This document shows positions 1-11,452 of a stretch of 64,000 nt of DNA, in pieces. The stretch comes from Voacanga thouarsii. Taxonomy: Eukaryota; Streptophyta; Magnoliopsida; Gentianales; Apocynaceae. Location: positions 1,116,001 to 1,180,000 of the forward strand of contig JANUWF010002024.1 of NCBI GenBank assembly GCA_026120185.1, read 5' to 3'. Position numbers and translations under genes: made by a program. The notes under the pieces are model-generated. The model worked only from the letters and a program-made list of their open reading frames with translations, made no database searches and had not been told where the DNA came from. The first letter of the stretch is position 1, and the number at the start of each line of letters is the position of its first letter.

Positions 1-593
1 GATATATTATATCAGATGACTCGATATTTTCACAATAGATAATACATTATTATTTTTTATTTTGGTGACGGTTAAATATTTATTTGGTTAATATTATGAA
101 ATACATGATTCTTTAAATATTATAAATGTTATTTAAATTTATTTAAAAAATTAACTAATTAAATAATTAATTCAATTAATTAATAAGATATATATATTAT
201 TAATACATTAAATCTTAAAAATTTAAGAATTCGTGCAATGTATGGGATATCAAATTAGTTTGTTTAATAATCAAATTTATAAGTATTTTTTTTTCTTTTA
301 GAGTAAATACGCAAGTATTTTCTTTTTCCTCAAAAAACTATAGTACAAAATCTTTGCAAGAGGAAATTGAGTAGCATAATCAAATTATATTAAAGCAAAA
401 AGCAAAGTAGTAAAAGATTCGTCCGACACCAGCTTTTTTCCCTCTTACCATTCCCAAAACCGATCTTCCACTAGAAAACCACACCCTCTCCTGTCTCCTT
501 CATTTTCTCTCTGTATCCAAGAGGAAAAAGAGCTCAGGAATCAAAACCCTAGAAATTTGATAATTTAGCTTTATTATTAGCCATCTCGAGGAA
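1..593 (+). promoter_or_regulatory. Upstream region and 5' UTR of the LRR gene
   Basis: AT-rich DNA without an ORF. The last 180 bases before the start codon become pyrimidine-rich, as plant 5' UTRs often are. A telo-box-like motif AAACCCTAG lies about 45 bases upstream of the ATG. An ATTATATTAAAG stretch near 382-393 could serve as a TATA element, but this is weak. The transcription start cannot be fixed from sequence alone. Confidence 0.4.
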
Positions 594-3500
594 ATGGTGG
601 AGTTGAACAGCTTAATTGTTTCCCTAACAATTAGTGTTGCAGTAATCGCATCATGGAGTTCAATCAGTGTGCGGGCAAATTCGGAGGGGGACGCGCTTTA
701 CGCGCTTCGCCGGAGTCTAAATGACCCCGATAATGTGCTGCAGAGCTGGGATCCCAATTTGGTGAACCCGTGCACTTGGTTTCACATCACTTGTAACCAG
801 GATAACCGTGTTACGCGCGTGTATGTTTCTTTCCGATTTTCATCCTCTCTGTGGTTTATTAAGGATTTCTGTGTGGTATATATAATTTGTTTTACTTGGA
901 GTTCACCATTTAATTGCTGGTAATGATTTTGTCGTTAGTGTTTTGTTTAGTTGATTGAATAATTGTTGTATCTATATTTTGCAATTCACGAAGTGCTTGT
1001 TAATATTCAAAATTTTGAGGGATATTCGAAATTTGATTCAAAATAGGGGTCTGAAATTATTGATGATGCTAAACTTTAGCTGCAATAGAGTTCTGTTGAG
1101 TGATTAGTGGCTTACAGAAGATGGGTTTTGTTCTAGAATCAAAATCAATGTTTCCTCACGCGATACTCTCCCTCTGTGCATATTTCTGAAACAGTTTGTT
1201 AGTCTGCCTTATCATTTTGATAGATTAAAATCAAGTATGATTATTCTTTTAAATTTTCCTGAGCCTCGTGATCATGACCTTATGCAGCTGGTTTGCCCTT
1301 TTTTTTGGAAAAAAAAAAAAGAATTCTAAATAATTGGTGGATGTAATGATTATTACCTATTAATCCAAAGTTGAATCAGTTGTTTTTGGCCCTTAGGTGC
1401 AGTTCTTTTTCCTCTTAACATACAAGTATATGTTGTGCTTACATGTGCATATATGCATATACTGGTAGAACTTTCTGAGCAGTTGTGTTAGTATTTTTTT
1501 CCCCCCAAGTTCCTTTCTATCTGTGTGTAATAGAAGAAATTAGTTAACTTGCTTTTAATCGGATGTTTGATCCTTTTCAAATTAGTTGGTATGTTGGATT
1601 GTTTTGAATGAAGAATTTTTTGAGACCTGGGGTCTTGTGAATATTGGAAATCCCTCGAAAACTTTTAAAAGTCATTACGTCCTCAAAAAGCAATTAATGC
1701 ATAAGTCTTCAAGTGTTGGACCAAATGAAGATCCTTGTTCCTAATTTAGCTTTAGATTCCCCCCCCCCCCTCTAAGGGTCTTATGAACAAGGCCAATAGT
1801 AAACTGCCCCCTGGCATTGTGACACAGGGAATATCTTAGGATCTGAAGGTCTGAGAGTCTGTTTCTTTGGAACGTTTGGCTCATAAGATATTTCAGATGA
1901 GTAGGTTTCAGTTTGGTTTTAAATACAAAACTCAAATTGAGGCTAGGCATATCTTTGATGTTTATATTCTGATATGTCATTCCCTCTTGAACACTTGTGG
2001 AAATGTAAAAAGCATATGTGACAAGCCATGTAGGGTGCATGATTGTGAACTTAAATACCCGTTATATATGTTATATTTGCTTTGCACGCAAATCTTATTT
2101 GTCTTAGATAGGTGCGCTTTACTTATCAAACACTAGGGAAATTGCCAAATCACCTTTGGGATTTCTTAATTAGGGGCCTTGCAGGAAAGTAAACTGACCC
2201 TTCCCCAATTTGTTATTGGCTTGCTGGGAATGTTGAGAGTTGGGATTCAAATTGATATTGAGCTGCAAGAATGAATAGATTATGAGCCAACTTTGCTCTA
2301 AGACGCATGCCCAGCCTTGTGAGCTGTCTAGGGAGTGAGATGATCTTCACATAGTGCATTACCTTAGTTGTTTTATTCAAAAGCTATATACCAACCTGTT
2401 AACCCTTATGACACGCTATATGTATGAGTTGTATAGAAGGTTAAGAATGTAGAGTCTAGTAAGTTGATGGGAAGGACACCATGTTTCCTAAGCTCTGCCT
2501 TTCTTGCAATTTCCATTGATTGAACTTACTAGATTGTGGATATTCACCATAAATGAACTTGCTGGATTGTGCTTAATCATGAACTAAAATGAATTAAAAT
2601 CATTGTTCTTTCATTAGATTATTATTTCCTTTGTAAATATTCATGAATTGTGTATTTGACTGCTATATCATTTTTACAGACCCTATGATGATGGGCTTGT
2701 GTGCTTGATTTTCCCTTTTATGAGAATTCTGATATGATTTGGTTGAGGCAATGACAATTACTTATTGAGGGTTTAAATCTATTATTTTCTCCCCTGAAGT
2801 TGCAGGTTTTGGTATCTCATTATAATGTTATATGTGTGTCAACTCATGCATGCTTTCTTATTGATTTAATTTTCTGATCATGCTAATTCTGTAGAGATTT
2901 ATAATCTGCTAAATACCAGCTAATTGCTTATATTAGTTCAAGCGAACTTGTTTTTTGGTTTTTTTTAAATGGCTCAAAGAAGTTATATTATTTAAAATGT
3001 AGATGCAATTGAGACTATGATTTTGTTTTAAATAAAAGAAGAAATGTTATTGATGCAAAAAAGAAATTAGAGAGAGAGGATGAGGAATCCTCAAAGAAAG
3101 GAAACTAAACCTATATCAGTATGGAATTGAGGCCCGGGGCTTGATAGGTACTGAATGATATCTTTAAAACTTTAAGTTTCAAAGATCCAAAACAAAACCA
3201 ATCATATTGGAAGTCCTTAGAACACCTACTCTTTGGGTATATTTAAATCAATAATCGATTCTTTAGTCCATGGTGATGCATGGAATTAAACTGTCTCTGG
3301 TTATTCTTAGCAATTGAGAAACAGTTTTTTCCAAGTAGGAAAAAGAAAACAGCCTGTGAGCCCTCGCATGCTCCAAGAAGTGTATCCAATAAAGCAATCT
3401 TCAATAGTAACACTACCTCAGTTTTATTCTTGGATACCTGTTTAACAACTATCTATTTAAGCTGTATATGAGCAAATTGCATACTGCTTTGAAAATTGTG

Positions 3501-6500
3501 TAATGTGTGGAATGATATGATTTTTTATAAAACATAAGCTTTATTTGTGTGAATTCAATTTACTAGATGGTGCATAAAATATTATTTCTGAAGGAAGTCA
3601 ATGGATGCTGCTGAGCATTAGTTGAAAACTCCTAGTGCCTAACTCATAGCTCTTCCCCCCACCTTTCATAAAATCTAGTTTGCAGTTTCTAATCTTCAAT
3701 ATTTAAAGTTCTCTTCCCGATTCCCATTCCAAAGATAAAAAGGAAAATATTATAAAGACAGGATATCCTTGAGTATAGAAACTTCACAGTATGTGGATTG
3801 AATATTAGATAACAGGAAATGTCAAACAAAAGTTATATTTAAGATCATTGGTCAAAATATACTAAATAATCCAAAGAAAGAATAAGGAAACAAATTATTA
3901 TGGTAGTGCCGGAGAAAGAGTATAATTCTTCTTGTTACTAGTCAAGTTATTATGCTGGTGTAGTTGGACTTGGAATGGGCAAATTAAGTAAATTATATGT
4001 TGTAGAAATAATTTATTTGAATCATTTTAGTGCATCTTAACCTTCATGATGACCAAAGGATGCTTTTTACTATCAATTTTATTTAAAGTTGGGATTAGTA
4101 CACATACCCCCCCCCCCCCAACCCAAAACACCACAAAACATCACCTCAATCGACTCCTGAATTATGTAATTACATATGCGGTTGTTTCATACATTGGAAG
4201 ATCTTCAAATAGAAAGTGATTGCTGCCTGCAAATAAGTTTAATGGTGAGAGATGCTAATTATTCCTGCAGAAATGGGATTGCATTGTCTGATGAATTCTA
4301 GAGGTTGGATCTCATGATTTGGTTGTTGTGTTGCTTCCAAGGGCATCATCTCAGCCCCTATATGGTGGTACTGTGTTAGAGAAACTGAGATATAGATATC
4401 CGAATTGTTCTTAGTTTTGCATATAATCTTTGTATATTTGATGTGGATGTTGGAATTTTTGAAGTATAAAATATAGGAATATTTCACTAGGTGGCTTTAG
4501 ATCATGAATGAATATCTTAACATTTTATGCCGAAGAAGGGTGAGGCTGTTAATTTGAACTTGACTTGGAAATCTGAATTCAGACTATAATTTTGGTGATT
4601 CTCCTGCATTGTTCTTTTTCTTCTTTGGCTTACACTTTTTGCTTTCTTACGATCTATGAAACTTAAGTGAACTTCATGTTTTCTGCAGGGATTTGGGTAA
4701 TTCCAATCTGTCTGGACACCTTGTTCCTGATTTGGGAAAACTCGAGCATCTGCAGTATCTGTCAGTATTTTGTAGCTCTTCTTTTCTCATTTTCCTGCTA
4801 TTAAATAATGCTTTTAATTGTTTTTTTGGTAATATGCTCGTATCAACAATTTTAATGATGATATGCGCTTTCTCAAACTTACTTAAATCATTTTAATAAT
4901 TGTCTATTTGTTATTTGTAAGCAAATTTAAAACCAAAATTGTCCTTTATTTTCATTATTATTAATTGTTGTCTTTTGTCATAGAGAGCTCTACAAAAATA
5001 ACATTCAAGGGTCAATTCCTGAGGAACTTGGTAACCTGAAGAGCCTGATTAGTTTGGACCTTTACAACAACAATCTAACAGGAGTCATCCCTCCTTCACT
5101 AGGGAAGTTGAAATCTCTTGTATTCTTGTAAGTTTGGTGTTACCAAATGATAATACTTCATTCTCTTTCTTTGATTTCTATGAACTGAGATTTCACTTCA
5201 ATTTACTTTCCAGAATATTATCCTTCGAACATATTGCCGACCTTCTATGTTATTTTAAAGGTTATGACTTCTTTATTACATTTGGCAGGCGGCTAAATGA
5301 CAATCGTTTGGGTGGTCCAATTCCAAGGCAACTTGCTGGCATCTCTAGTCTGAAAGTTGTGTAAGTGCTAAATAGCTATATGTTCTTGAATCCTCTGTGG
5401 TTGATGAAGGTAAATTTATGAAACTGTTTTCCTTTTTCAGGGATGTCTCAAATAATAATCTATGTGGAACTATTCCTACTAGTGGTCCATTTGAACGCAT
5501 ACCATTAAACAAGTAAGTTTGTCAAGTTATATTCTTTGAAGATAAGTGAGGTTTGCAAGTTTTATGCTTTAAAGTTTTTTTTTTTTTTTTTTTTTTGCAT
5601 CTTACTTTATAATATATTTCCTTTACCTGTGCCATTGAACATTTAAACAAAACTAGTAAAGGAGAAAAAACAAAACAATAAATACAGTATCCATGGGTAA
5701 CTTCATTACTATGAGCACATACCAGAACTGGTGGAGGGATATGACTGCAAGTGCTGTAGTTTAAGTATAAGATGAGCCATGTTTGTGTCTTTGGATAGCC
5801 TCAAGTTATAGATGTCAATGATTTGTTCACATCCATGGGTAAGCAAACAATGACTTAGCTGGGTTAATAAAAATGTTTTGATTAAATTGCCCTCTATTGT
5901 TTTTGCTTGTAGGGTTCATGGGGATTGATTGGGTTTCAACACTCTCTCATTTATTTGGATTGGGTGGTGGATGGAGGGAGGAATGGGGTTGTGGGGAACT
6001 TGGACTAAGACTGAATAAAGCAGTATTTGCGTATACAACAGTGGACAAAGCACAATCAATTTGCTAGGGCAAGCCCATAGAACCAAGGTCTGGTTCAGAT
6101 AATATGCATAACAATGGCTATAAAATTGATAAACAACTAGTGATGTCTGTTGTGCATGTGATTCAAAGCCAGGAATCATAGGTTTGCAGGTCCATGCCAG
6201 CCAATTGAGTCAGGCTCCTTTTTTCCTTTTTTTTTTTTGGTTGGGTTGGGGTGGGGGGTGTTCTGTCTAGAAGTATTACTTTATTCATTCTTGTCCCTCA
6301 ATTCCCCATATCCCCAAAAAGCCTCTCTCAGAAAGTAATTTGGTTAAACTTCAATTTAATTTCGTTTATAAGTTGTCACATTGCTTATTGGTGGTGAAAG
6401 GTATAGATTTGGTTGAAATATGGGAGAAGATATCAGAATCTTTTGCCAATAATGCTTGTGATGCATCTGAATATTATTTACTGGTCTAACAAGTTGGATA

Positions 6501-6918
6501 AATATGGTGAAAGACTGAAGTATAGAATTTGTTCAGAAGGAGGTTGACTTATGGTTAGCATTTCTGTGGTGTGAGAGGATTGCATCTGGATGTTAAACCA
6601 TTAAATTGCTTCACAATAATATTTGTTGTTTACATGATCCAGTTGTGTTGTAACCATGAAGTTAATTTCCTATGGCTGCTACTTGTGCCATTACATGTAT
6701 AAGTTTGTGCTTCTGTACTGAGTTACATTCTATTTCTTCTATCTATTTTTTATGTTCTCTTTCAACTGCTTTAGTGCTTGTTTTGCTTATATTCCCGACA
6801 TATATATTGGATGTAATTGTTTTTCCTGTTGCCTAAACTTTGCAGCTTTGAGAACAACCCTCGTCTCGAAGGTCCAGAACTGCAAGGTCTTGCAAGTTAC
6901 GACACAAATTGTTCTTAA
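594..6918 (+). CDS. Secreted SERK-like leucine-rich-repeat protein without kinase domain (six exons)
   Basis: Exons are 594-820, 4689-4760, 4984-5127, 5289-5360, 5441-5512 and 6846-6918. All five introns are GT-AG and all are in phase 2. The joined frame is 660 nt, giving 219 residues and a TAA stop. Residues 1-28 look like a signal peptide (hydrophobic core [12 protein letters not shown]). An LRRNT_2 cap follows, with paired cysteines ([11 protein letters not shown]), then about five LRRs of 24 residues carrying the plant LxxNxLxGxIPxxLG pattern, and a short cysteine-containing tail ending TNCS. There is no transmembrane segment or kinase. The protein resembles the extracellular half of SERK receptor kinases and the small LRR proteins (Arabidopsis At5g21090 type, rice and pepper LRR1) reported to take part in defence and to bind hypersensitive-induced reaction proteins. 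The 72-nt exons each encode one repeat. The start is the first ATG and gives the signal peptide. The role is inferred from family. Confidence 0.93.
821..4688 (+). other. Intron 1 of the LRR gene (3.9 kb)
   Basis: The donor GTATGT follows codon bases GT of a valine, and the acceptor TTCTGCAG precedes the completing G. The intron is T-rich, with poly-C runs near 1759-1770 and 4108-4119 and poly-A runs near 1308 and 3050. I see no transposon ends or second gene; the ORFs inside are short and without recognisable domains. Confidence 0.85.
5513..6845 (+). other. Intron 5 of the LRR gene (1.3 kb)
   Basis: The donor GTAAGT follows AA of an asparagine codon and the acceptor TTTGCAG precedes the completing C. 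It contains poly-T runs near 5576-5596 and 6220-6237. No gene or mobile element is recognised. The remaining introns (4761-4983, 5128-5288, 5361-5440) are short and ordinary. Confidence 0.85.
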
Positions 6919-7035
6919 GATAATTTTATTAGGTTCTTGAGGTTTATGTATTGTATTCGGTTCTGCAAATTGTTATGTTGTGTGTCATGAATTAAAGTGC
7001 CCGGAGATGTAATCTTCGTTAAGGGAAAAAAAAAA
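6919..7035 (+). other. Probable 3' UTR of the LRR gene
   Basis: The region follows the TAA stop. It holds an AATTAAA polyadenylation-like signal near 6990 and a genomic A-run at about 7026-7040. The cleavage site is not fixed by sequence alone. Confidence 0.5.
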
Positions 7036-7657
7036 AAAAATGGTGAATCTAGGAAGTTATCATAGTTAATCAGAAATTTGTAAAATCATTATACTCGTTT
7101 TGTTAACTGTAACAACATACTGTGTTTATGCAAGTGTAGCTATGCGGAGTTATGTACCCTCCCCCTAAACGCTTAAATTATTCACACACCCTCTTTCTTT
7201 ATTATACAATTTTCTTTTTGGGTTAATTATTTTCTTTTAAATATTTAATTATTATTTGTTTTTCTTTTTAATATTTATTGTTTAATGGTGTTAGTCTATT
7301 CTTGGTTTCAACTTTCTCTCTTCTCATTGACTTTTGTCCCTTTTTTCCTTCTCATTCTTCTCTATAGTGTTAACCAACCTTTGCCATTGCTCATAAGGTT
7401 GAAGATGAAAATATAAAAATTATATGAAAGTGGAAAGTTGAAGAACTCAGAGCAAAGAAATCATGAAACCAACACATTTAACACTAAATTCCTCTGTAAA
7501 ATCATCCTCAATGGTCACTAGCACTTCAATTTGAAACCATAAACAATTACCATTCTCTAAGATATCAAAATGTTCTTATTAATGTTTTTTTTTAGCTGTT
7601 ACTTTTTATTTTTGTATATATAACATGATTTTGTTCTCGATATAGATATATATTTTT
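7036..7657. other. Intergenic AT-rich spacer
   Basis: T-rich sequence with no ORF of interest and no recognisable mobile-element termini. It separates the LRR gene from the fold-back element. Confidence 0.6.
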
Positions 7658-8320
7658 GGATAAAGGCAAAAATGCTTTTCAAATTTGTTCACTTTTATAA
7701 TTTTATCTTTCTTTTTACAAAATGTTCAATTATGTCTCTTTAATTACTAAAAAATTTTAATGTTGTCTTTCGATTAAAAATTTAACAGTGAATTAGAGAT
7801 TTTATTATAAAAAGGTAAAGTTTAAAATTTTATTTAAAAAATTCAAAACTAAAAATATTTTATAATATTTTCTTTTATTTCTTTTCATTATTTTTTTGAA
7901 GCTCTTCTTCTTCTTACTTTTTTGAATTCTTTAATTTAAAATTTTTTATGTATTTTTTTAAAGATAAAATGCATAAGTGCCCTTCTACTTTTATAGATTA
8001 TAGATTTTTTTTTTCTTTCAAATCATAAACAAAAAATTTTTTACCCTCCAATTTTCAGAAAAAATTATCTTTATATCCATTTTTGCGATTAAAATATAAT
8101 AGAAGCATGTTGTTTGGGTTATTTTAGTCAATTTATATTTTTTTCTTTTTTCTTTCTTTATAAAGACTTATTAAATTTGGAGTGTGCACGTATAAATTTT
8201 AAAATTATTTGATCTATTTTTAAATAGATTTAACTTTTAGTATCCAATAAGTTTTTTTTTCCAGTCTTTCTTTCTTTTATTATTTTTTCTCATTCTTTTA
8301 TTGTTTCAAATTTTTATTTT
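7658..8320 (+). repeat. Left arm of a fold-back (long inverted-repeat) element
   Basis: Read forwards, this stretch matches the reverse complement of 41776-42227 followed by that of about 8660-8885. Shared landmarks include AAAATGC plus TTCAAATTT near the tip, ATTATTTTTTTGAAG, ACTTTTATAGATTATAGAT, a TTTTTGCGATTAAAA-like stretch, TATCCAATAAGTTTTTTTTT and TTATTATTTTTT plus CTCATTC. The outer tip GGATAAAGGCAAAAATGC matches the reverse complement of 42210-42227 with a few changes. The two arms are each about 660 bases. No transposase is encoded, so this is a non-autonomous fold-back or MULE-type MITE. Confidence 0.8.
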
Positions 8321-8660
8321 TAGCTTTAAAAAAAAATGCATTCTTAAAGATATTTGTTCTTAAAAAAGCCTTTTTTTTTTTAAAAAAAAAATGAAAGTGA
8401 ATCATTTTGTATAAAGATATTTGTTTTGGGACTTCTTAGATCTAAAGTGAATCACTTTAGGACTTCTTAAAGATATTTGTTCTGGGCTATTTATTTTTAG
8501 CCTTTTTTTTAAAAAAAAATAGTTTTAAAGATATTTGTTCTTAGAAAAATCTTTTTTTTTTAATTGAAAGTGAGTCAATTCGTATAAAAATATTTGTTGT
8601 GGGACTTCTTGGGTATAAAATGAATCATCCACTCTAGGACTTCTTAAAGATATTTGTTCT
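8321..8660 (+). repeat. Fold-back element centre with two imperfect tandem repeats
   Basis: The loop between the arms contains two degenerate units of roughly 160-170 bases. Each has AAAGATATTTGTTCT, then an A/T run, then AAAGTGA, then GGGACTTCTT, then CTTTAGGACTTCTT or CTCTAGGACTTCTT. AAAGATATTTGTTCT recurs near 8345, 8470, 8526 and 8647. No coding potential. Confidence 0.65.
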
Positions 8661-8885
8661 GGGTTATCAATTTTTGAGAAGAAGAATGAGAAAAAAATAA
8701 TAAAAGAAAAAGAATCGAAAAAAAAAAAAAACTTATTGGATAGTAAAAGTTAGATTTATTTGAAAATGGATTAAATAGTTTTAATATTTACTAGTGCTTA
8801 CTCCAAATGTTTCAAATCTCTATAAACAAAGAGAAAAGAAAGAGAAATGTAAATTGGCTAAAATAGTCACTAATAACATGCTTCT
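8661..8885 (-). repeat. Right arm of the fold-back element, inner part
   Basis: Its reverse complement matches about 8100-8310: CTTATTGGATA here against TATCCAATAAG there, and the ACATGCTTCT end against AGAAGCATGT near 8102. It is cut off by the insertion of copia element B at CTTCT (8881-8885) and continues at 41776-42227. Confidence 0.75.
8881..8885. repeat. Target site duplication of copia element B, left copy (CTTCT)
   Basis: Identical to the five bases 41771-41775 after the 3' LTR of B. Perfect identity 32.9 kb apart fixes both ends of the outer element. Confidence 0.93.
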
Positions 8886-9560
8886 TGTTGGAATATATGC
8901 CCTATAAACTAGTTTATTTGATATAATTATCGAATTTATTATTAAAATAATTTATTCTCAAAATTTATTTGTGAATTTACATTTTATTTGTGCACGATTT
9001 CATTTGGAAATGACTCATTGTGTTTAAGTAAGTAATCCATGTGAATGGTGGTCTTTCACAGTAAGGTATGTATTACGGGTTATTTAACACATAAATGTTT
9101 GTTCTTAATCGATTGATGGGAATGAGAATCTCATCATGTTAAGGTTATTGTATTATGAATTCCAAATGGAGAATGGCTTACTTTTAGCCATTGAGTAGTC
9201 CACTCACTTCATAGCATGAATGTATTTTGAATACATAAAACATGACTTATAATAATGGTTTCTAAAAGTACTATTTAGAAGAAAATTAGATTATTACTGT
9301 TTCAGCGTGGATTAATATTCTACCGCTTGATTATGAGTTGGTGGTCTGATGAAGCTAGAAACATATACTTTGATATACTATAGTTGAGGTTCTTTCGTAG
9401 AGCCAATATACTTGTATATTGGGTATATGTGACTGGTTAGTTAAGATAGACTTGTATAAGATAATTTATGCACTATATCGCCACTTGTGACTCTTTAAAT
9501 GATTTAATTATCCAGGGCCCTAGGGAATGTGACTTGGATGTTTACTTTAGGATAGCTCTC
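8886..9560 (+). repeat. 5' LTR of copia B, first part
   Basis: Begins TGTTGGAATATATGCC and runs parallel to 39930-40600 of the 3' LTR. It stops at GGATAGCTCTC, where element A is inserted, and resumes at 19321. The last five bases (9556-9560, CTCTC) and 19321-19325 (ATCCC) are the degraded target duplication of A. The uninterrupted family sequence here reads CTCCC. Confidence 0.93.
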
Positions 9561-11430
9561 TGAGGGCTTAAAATGGCAAAAATAGTGAAAACGAAGACAT
9601 GTTAGGAAAACGAAAATTTTACCTCTATGATGAAGTTGCCTTTTTCGGACTGGAGTAGATGTTTGTATAAGGATATTCGAGGCTAGTGGCTCATGTCCTT
9701 GCAAACATCTATTGCGTCTCATCCACACGAAGCTTTTGATCTTCCGAAATGGTGCCTGTAGTGCAATCGGTGAAAGCCTGAATATTGAGTTTTGATCAAC
9801 TTTGGTCTTCTTTGAAATTAGGTTTGGCTTTCTGTGAATACCTAGAGAATACGTTGGTCTTCTGTGATTTTTTTTTCTTTGCTTCTGTGACTCACCCAAA
9901 AACCACAGAATCCTTCAATTCCTCCCCATTTCAATTCATTTGGATAGATGCCCGAGAGAGAAGACATAATGCGTGCGAACAGAAAGCTTCCATGTTTTCT
10001 GTTATCCTACATGCGAAACAACACGGGTTCAATTGCGTGTTGTTTTTATTTTATTTTATTAATTAATTAAAAATTTTAAATAAATTTTATTTTATCTTGT
10101 CTTATTCATTAGGTCAGATAAATTATTTATTCTTGGCTTGAACACCTATAAATAATAAATCTCAATTATTTATTTTATGGACTTTATTAAACAGCCTAAT
10201 AAATAATAATAAGCCCAAATAGACCAAATAAAATTTCATACCTTTTATCTAGATTCAAATTAAATTCTTAATTATTCAATTTGAGCCTTGTGCCCTGAAT
10301 AATTAATTAACCATTTAATCTAGATAAAATAAATACTCTCTCTCGAACCTTTTATTTTATTCTAATCTAATAATAAATTAGGCTAATAAAATAAAAATCT
10401 ATAATTATTAAGACCAATTCCTCAACCCAAATCTTCATGACTTAAAGGCCATTTCGGGGACCAAAAGGCACATTGCTTTAGCTACTAAAATGACCAAAAT
10501 ATCCTTACTATATAAATAGCTATATTTTGTTTTTTAAATATTTTCTAATATTACCATAAGAAAATATTGACCCCAAGGACAATGTTGCGTTAGTAAAGTT
10601 TTCGACCTACAGGTGTAATAACTAAAATACCCCTCTACGTATCGCTGTACAATTAGAGAGGAATAATGTACTAACACCTCTCTAATAAACATCTACCATT
10701 TTTAAACCTCTAGTCCAATGATCCACAACTCTTAAAATGTTTTCACTTTTCAAGGGAGCTACCCTAAGGTAAACATCCAAGTCATGTTCCCCAGGGCCCA
10801 GGTTAATTAGATCATTTGAACAGTCACAATGGCGATATAACGTAGAAGCTATCTTGTACAAATTTGTCTCAATTAACTAGCCACATATACCCAACATACA
10901 AGTATATTGGTTCTACGAAAGAACCTCAACTACAGTATATTAAAGTATATGCTTTTAGCTTCGTCAGACCACCAACTCATACTCAAGTGGTAGAGTATTA
11001 GTCTACATTGTAGCAGTAACAGTTTGAGTTTCTTTTAAATAGTACTTTTAGAAACCACTCTTACAAGTCCTGTTCTACTTATTCGAAATACGCTCATGCT
11101 ATGAAGTGAGTGGACTACTCATTGGCTAAAGGTAAGCCATTTTCCATTTGGAACTCATAATACAATAATCTACACATGATGGGATTCCCACTCTCATCAA
11201 TCGATTAAGAACAAACATTTATGTGTTAAGTAACCCATGATCCATACCTTACTGTGCAAGACCGCTATTCACATGTATCACTTACTTAAACATAATGGGT
11301 CCTTTCCAAATAAAAAAATCATACATAAATAAAATGTAAATTTACAAACAAATTTTGAGAATAAATTCTTTTATTAATAAATTCGATAATTACATCAGAC
11401 AATCTAGTCTAGAGAGCATATACTTCAACA
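9561..11430 (-). repeat. 3' LTR of copia A (1870 bp)
   Basis: In element orientation it starts TGTTGAAGTATATGC at 11430 and ends CCCTCA at 9561. It parallels 17099-19320 apart from the internal duplication there. A TATA-like TATTTATATAG (minus strand near 10510-10520) is shared by LTRs of this family and may be the LTR promoter. Confidence 0.92.
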
Positions 11431-11443
11431 ATCTCCTACTTTC
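11431..11443 (-). other. Polypurine tract of copia A
   Basis: Read on the minus strand, AAAGTAGGAGAT directly precedes the 3' LTR. It corresponds to AAGTGGGAGAT before the 3' LTR of B. It would prime plus-strand DNA synthesis during reverse transcription. Confidence 0.75.
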
Positions 11444-11452
11444 ACTCTAAGA

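Noticed and set aside
1741..6179. Several ORFs of 60-90 codons inside LRR gene introns
   Set aside because: No domains, and the introns are clearly defined by GT-AG sites and exon continuity.
9504..9899. A 130-codon minus-strand ORF near the LTR end (SQKQRKKNHRRPTYSLGIHRKP), recurring at 17045-17431 and in part at 17583-17804 and 57735-57929
   Set aside because: It recurs because the LTR is repeated. It is broken in B and the solo LTR, lacks a domain, and runs across the LTR boundary, so I do not call it a gene.
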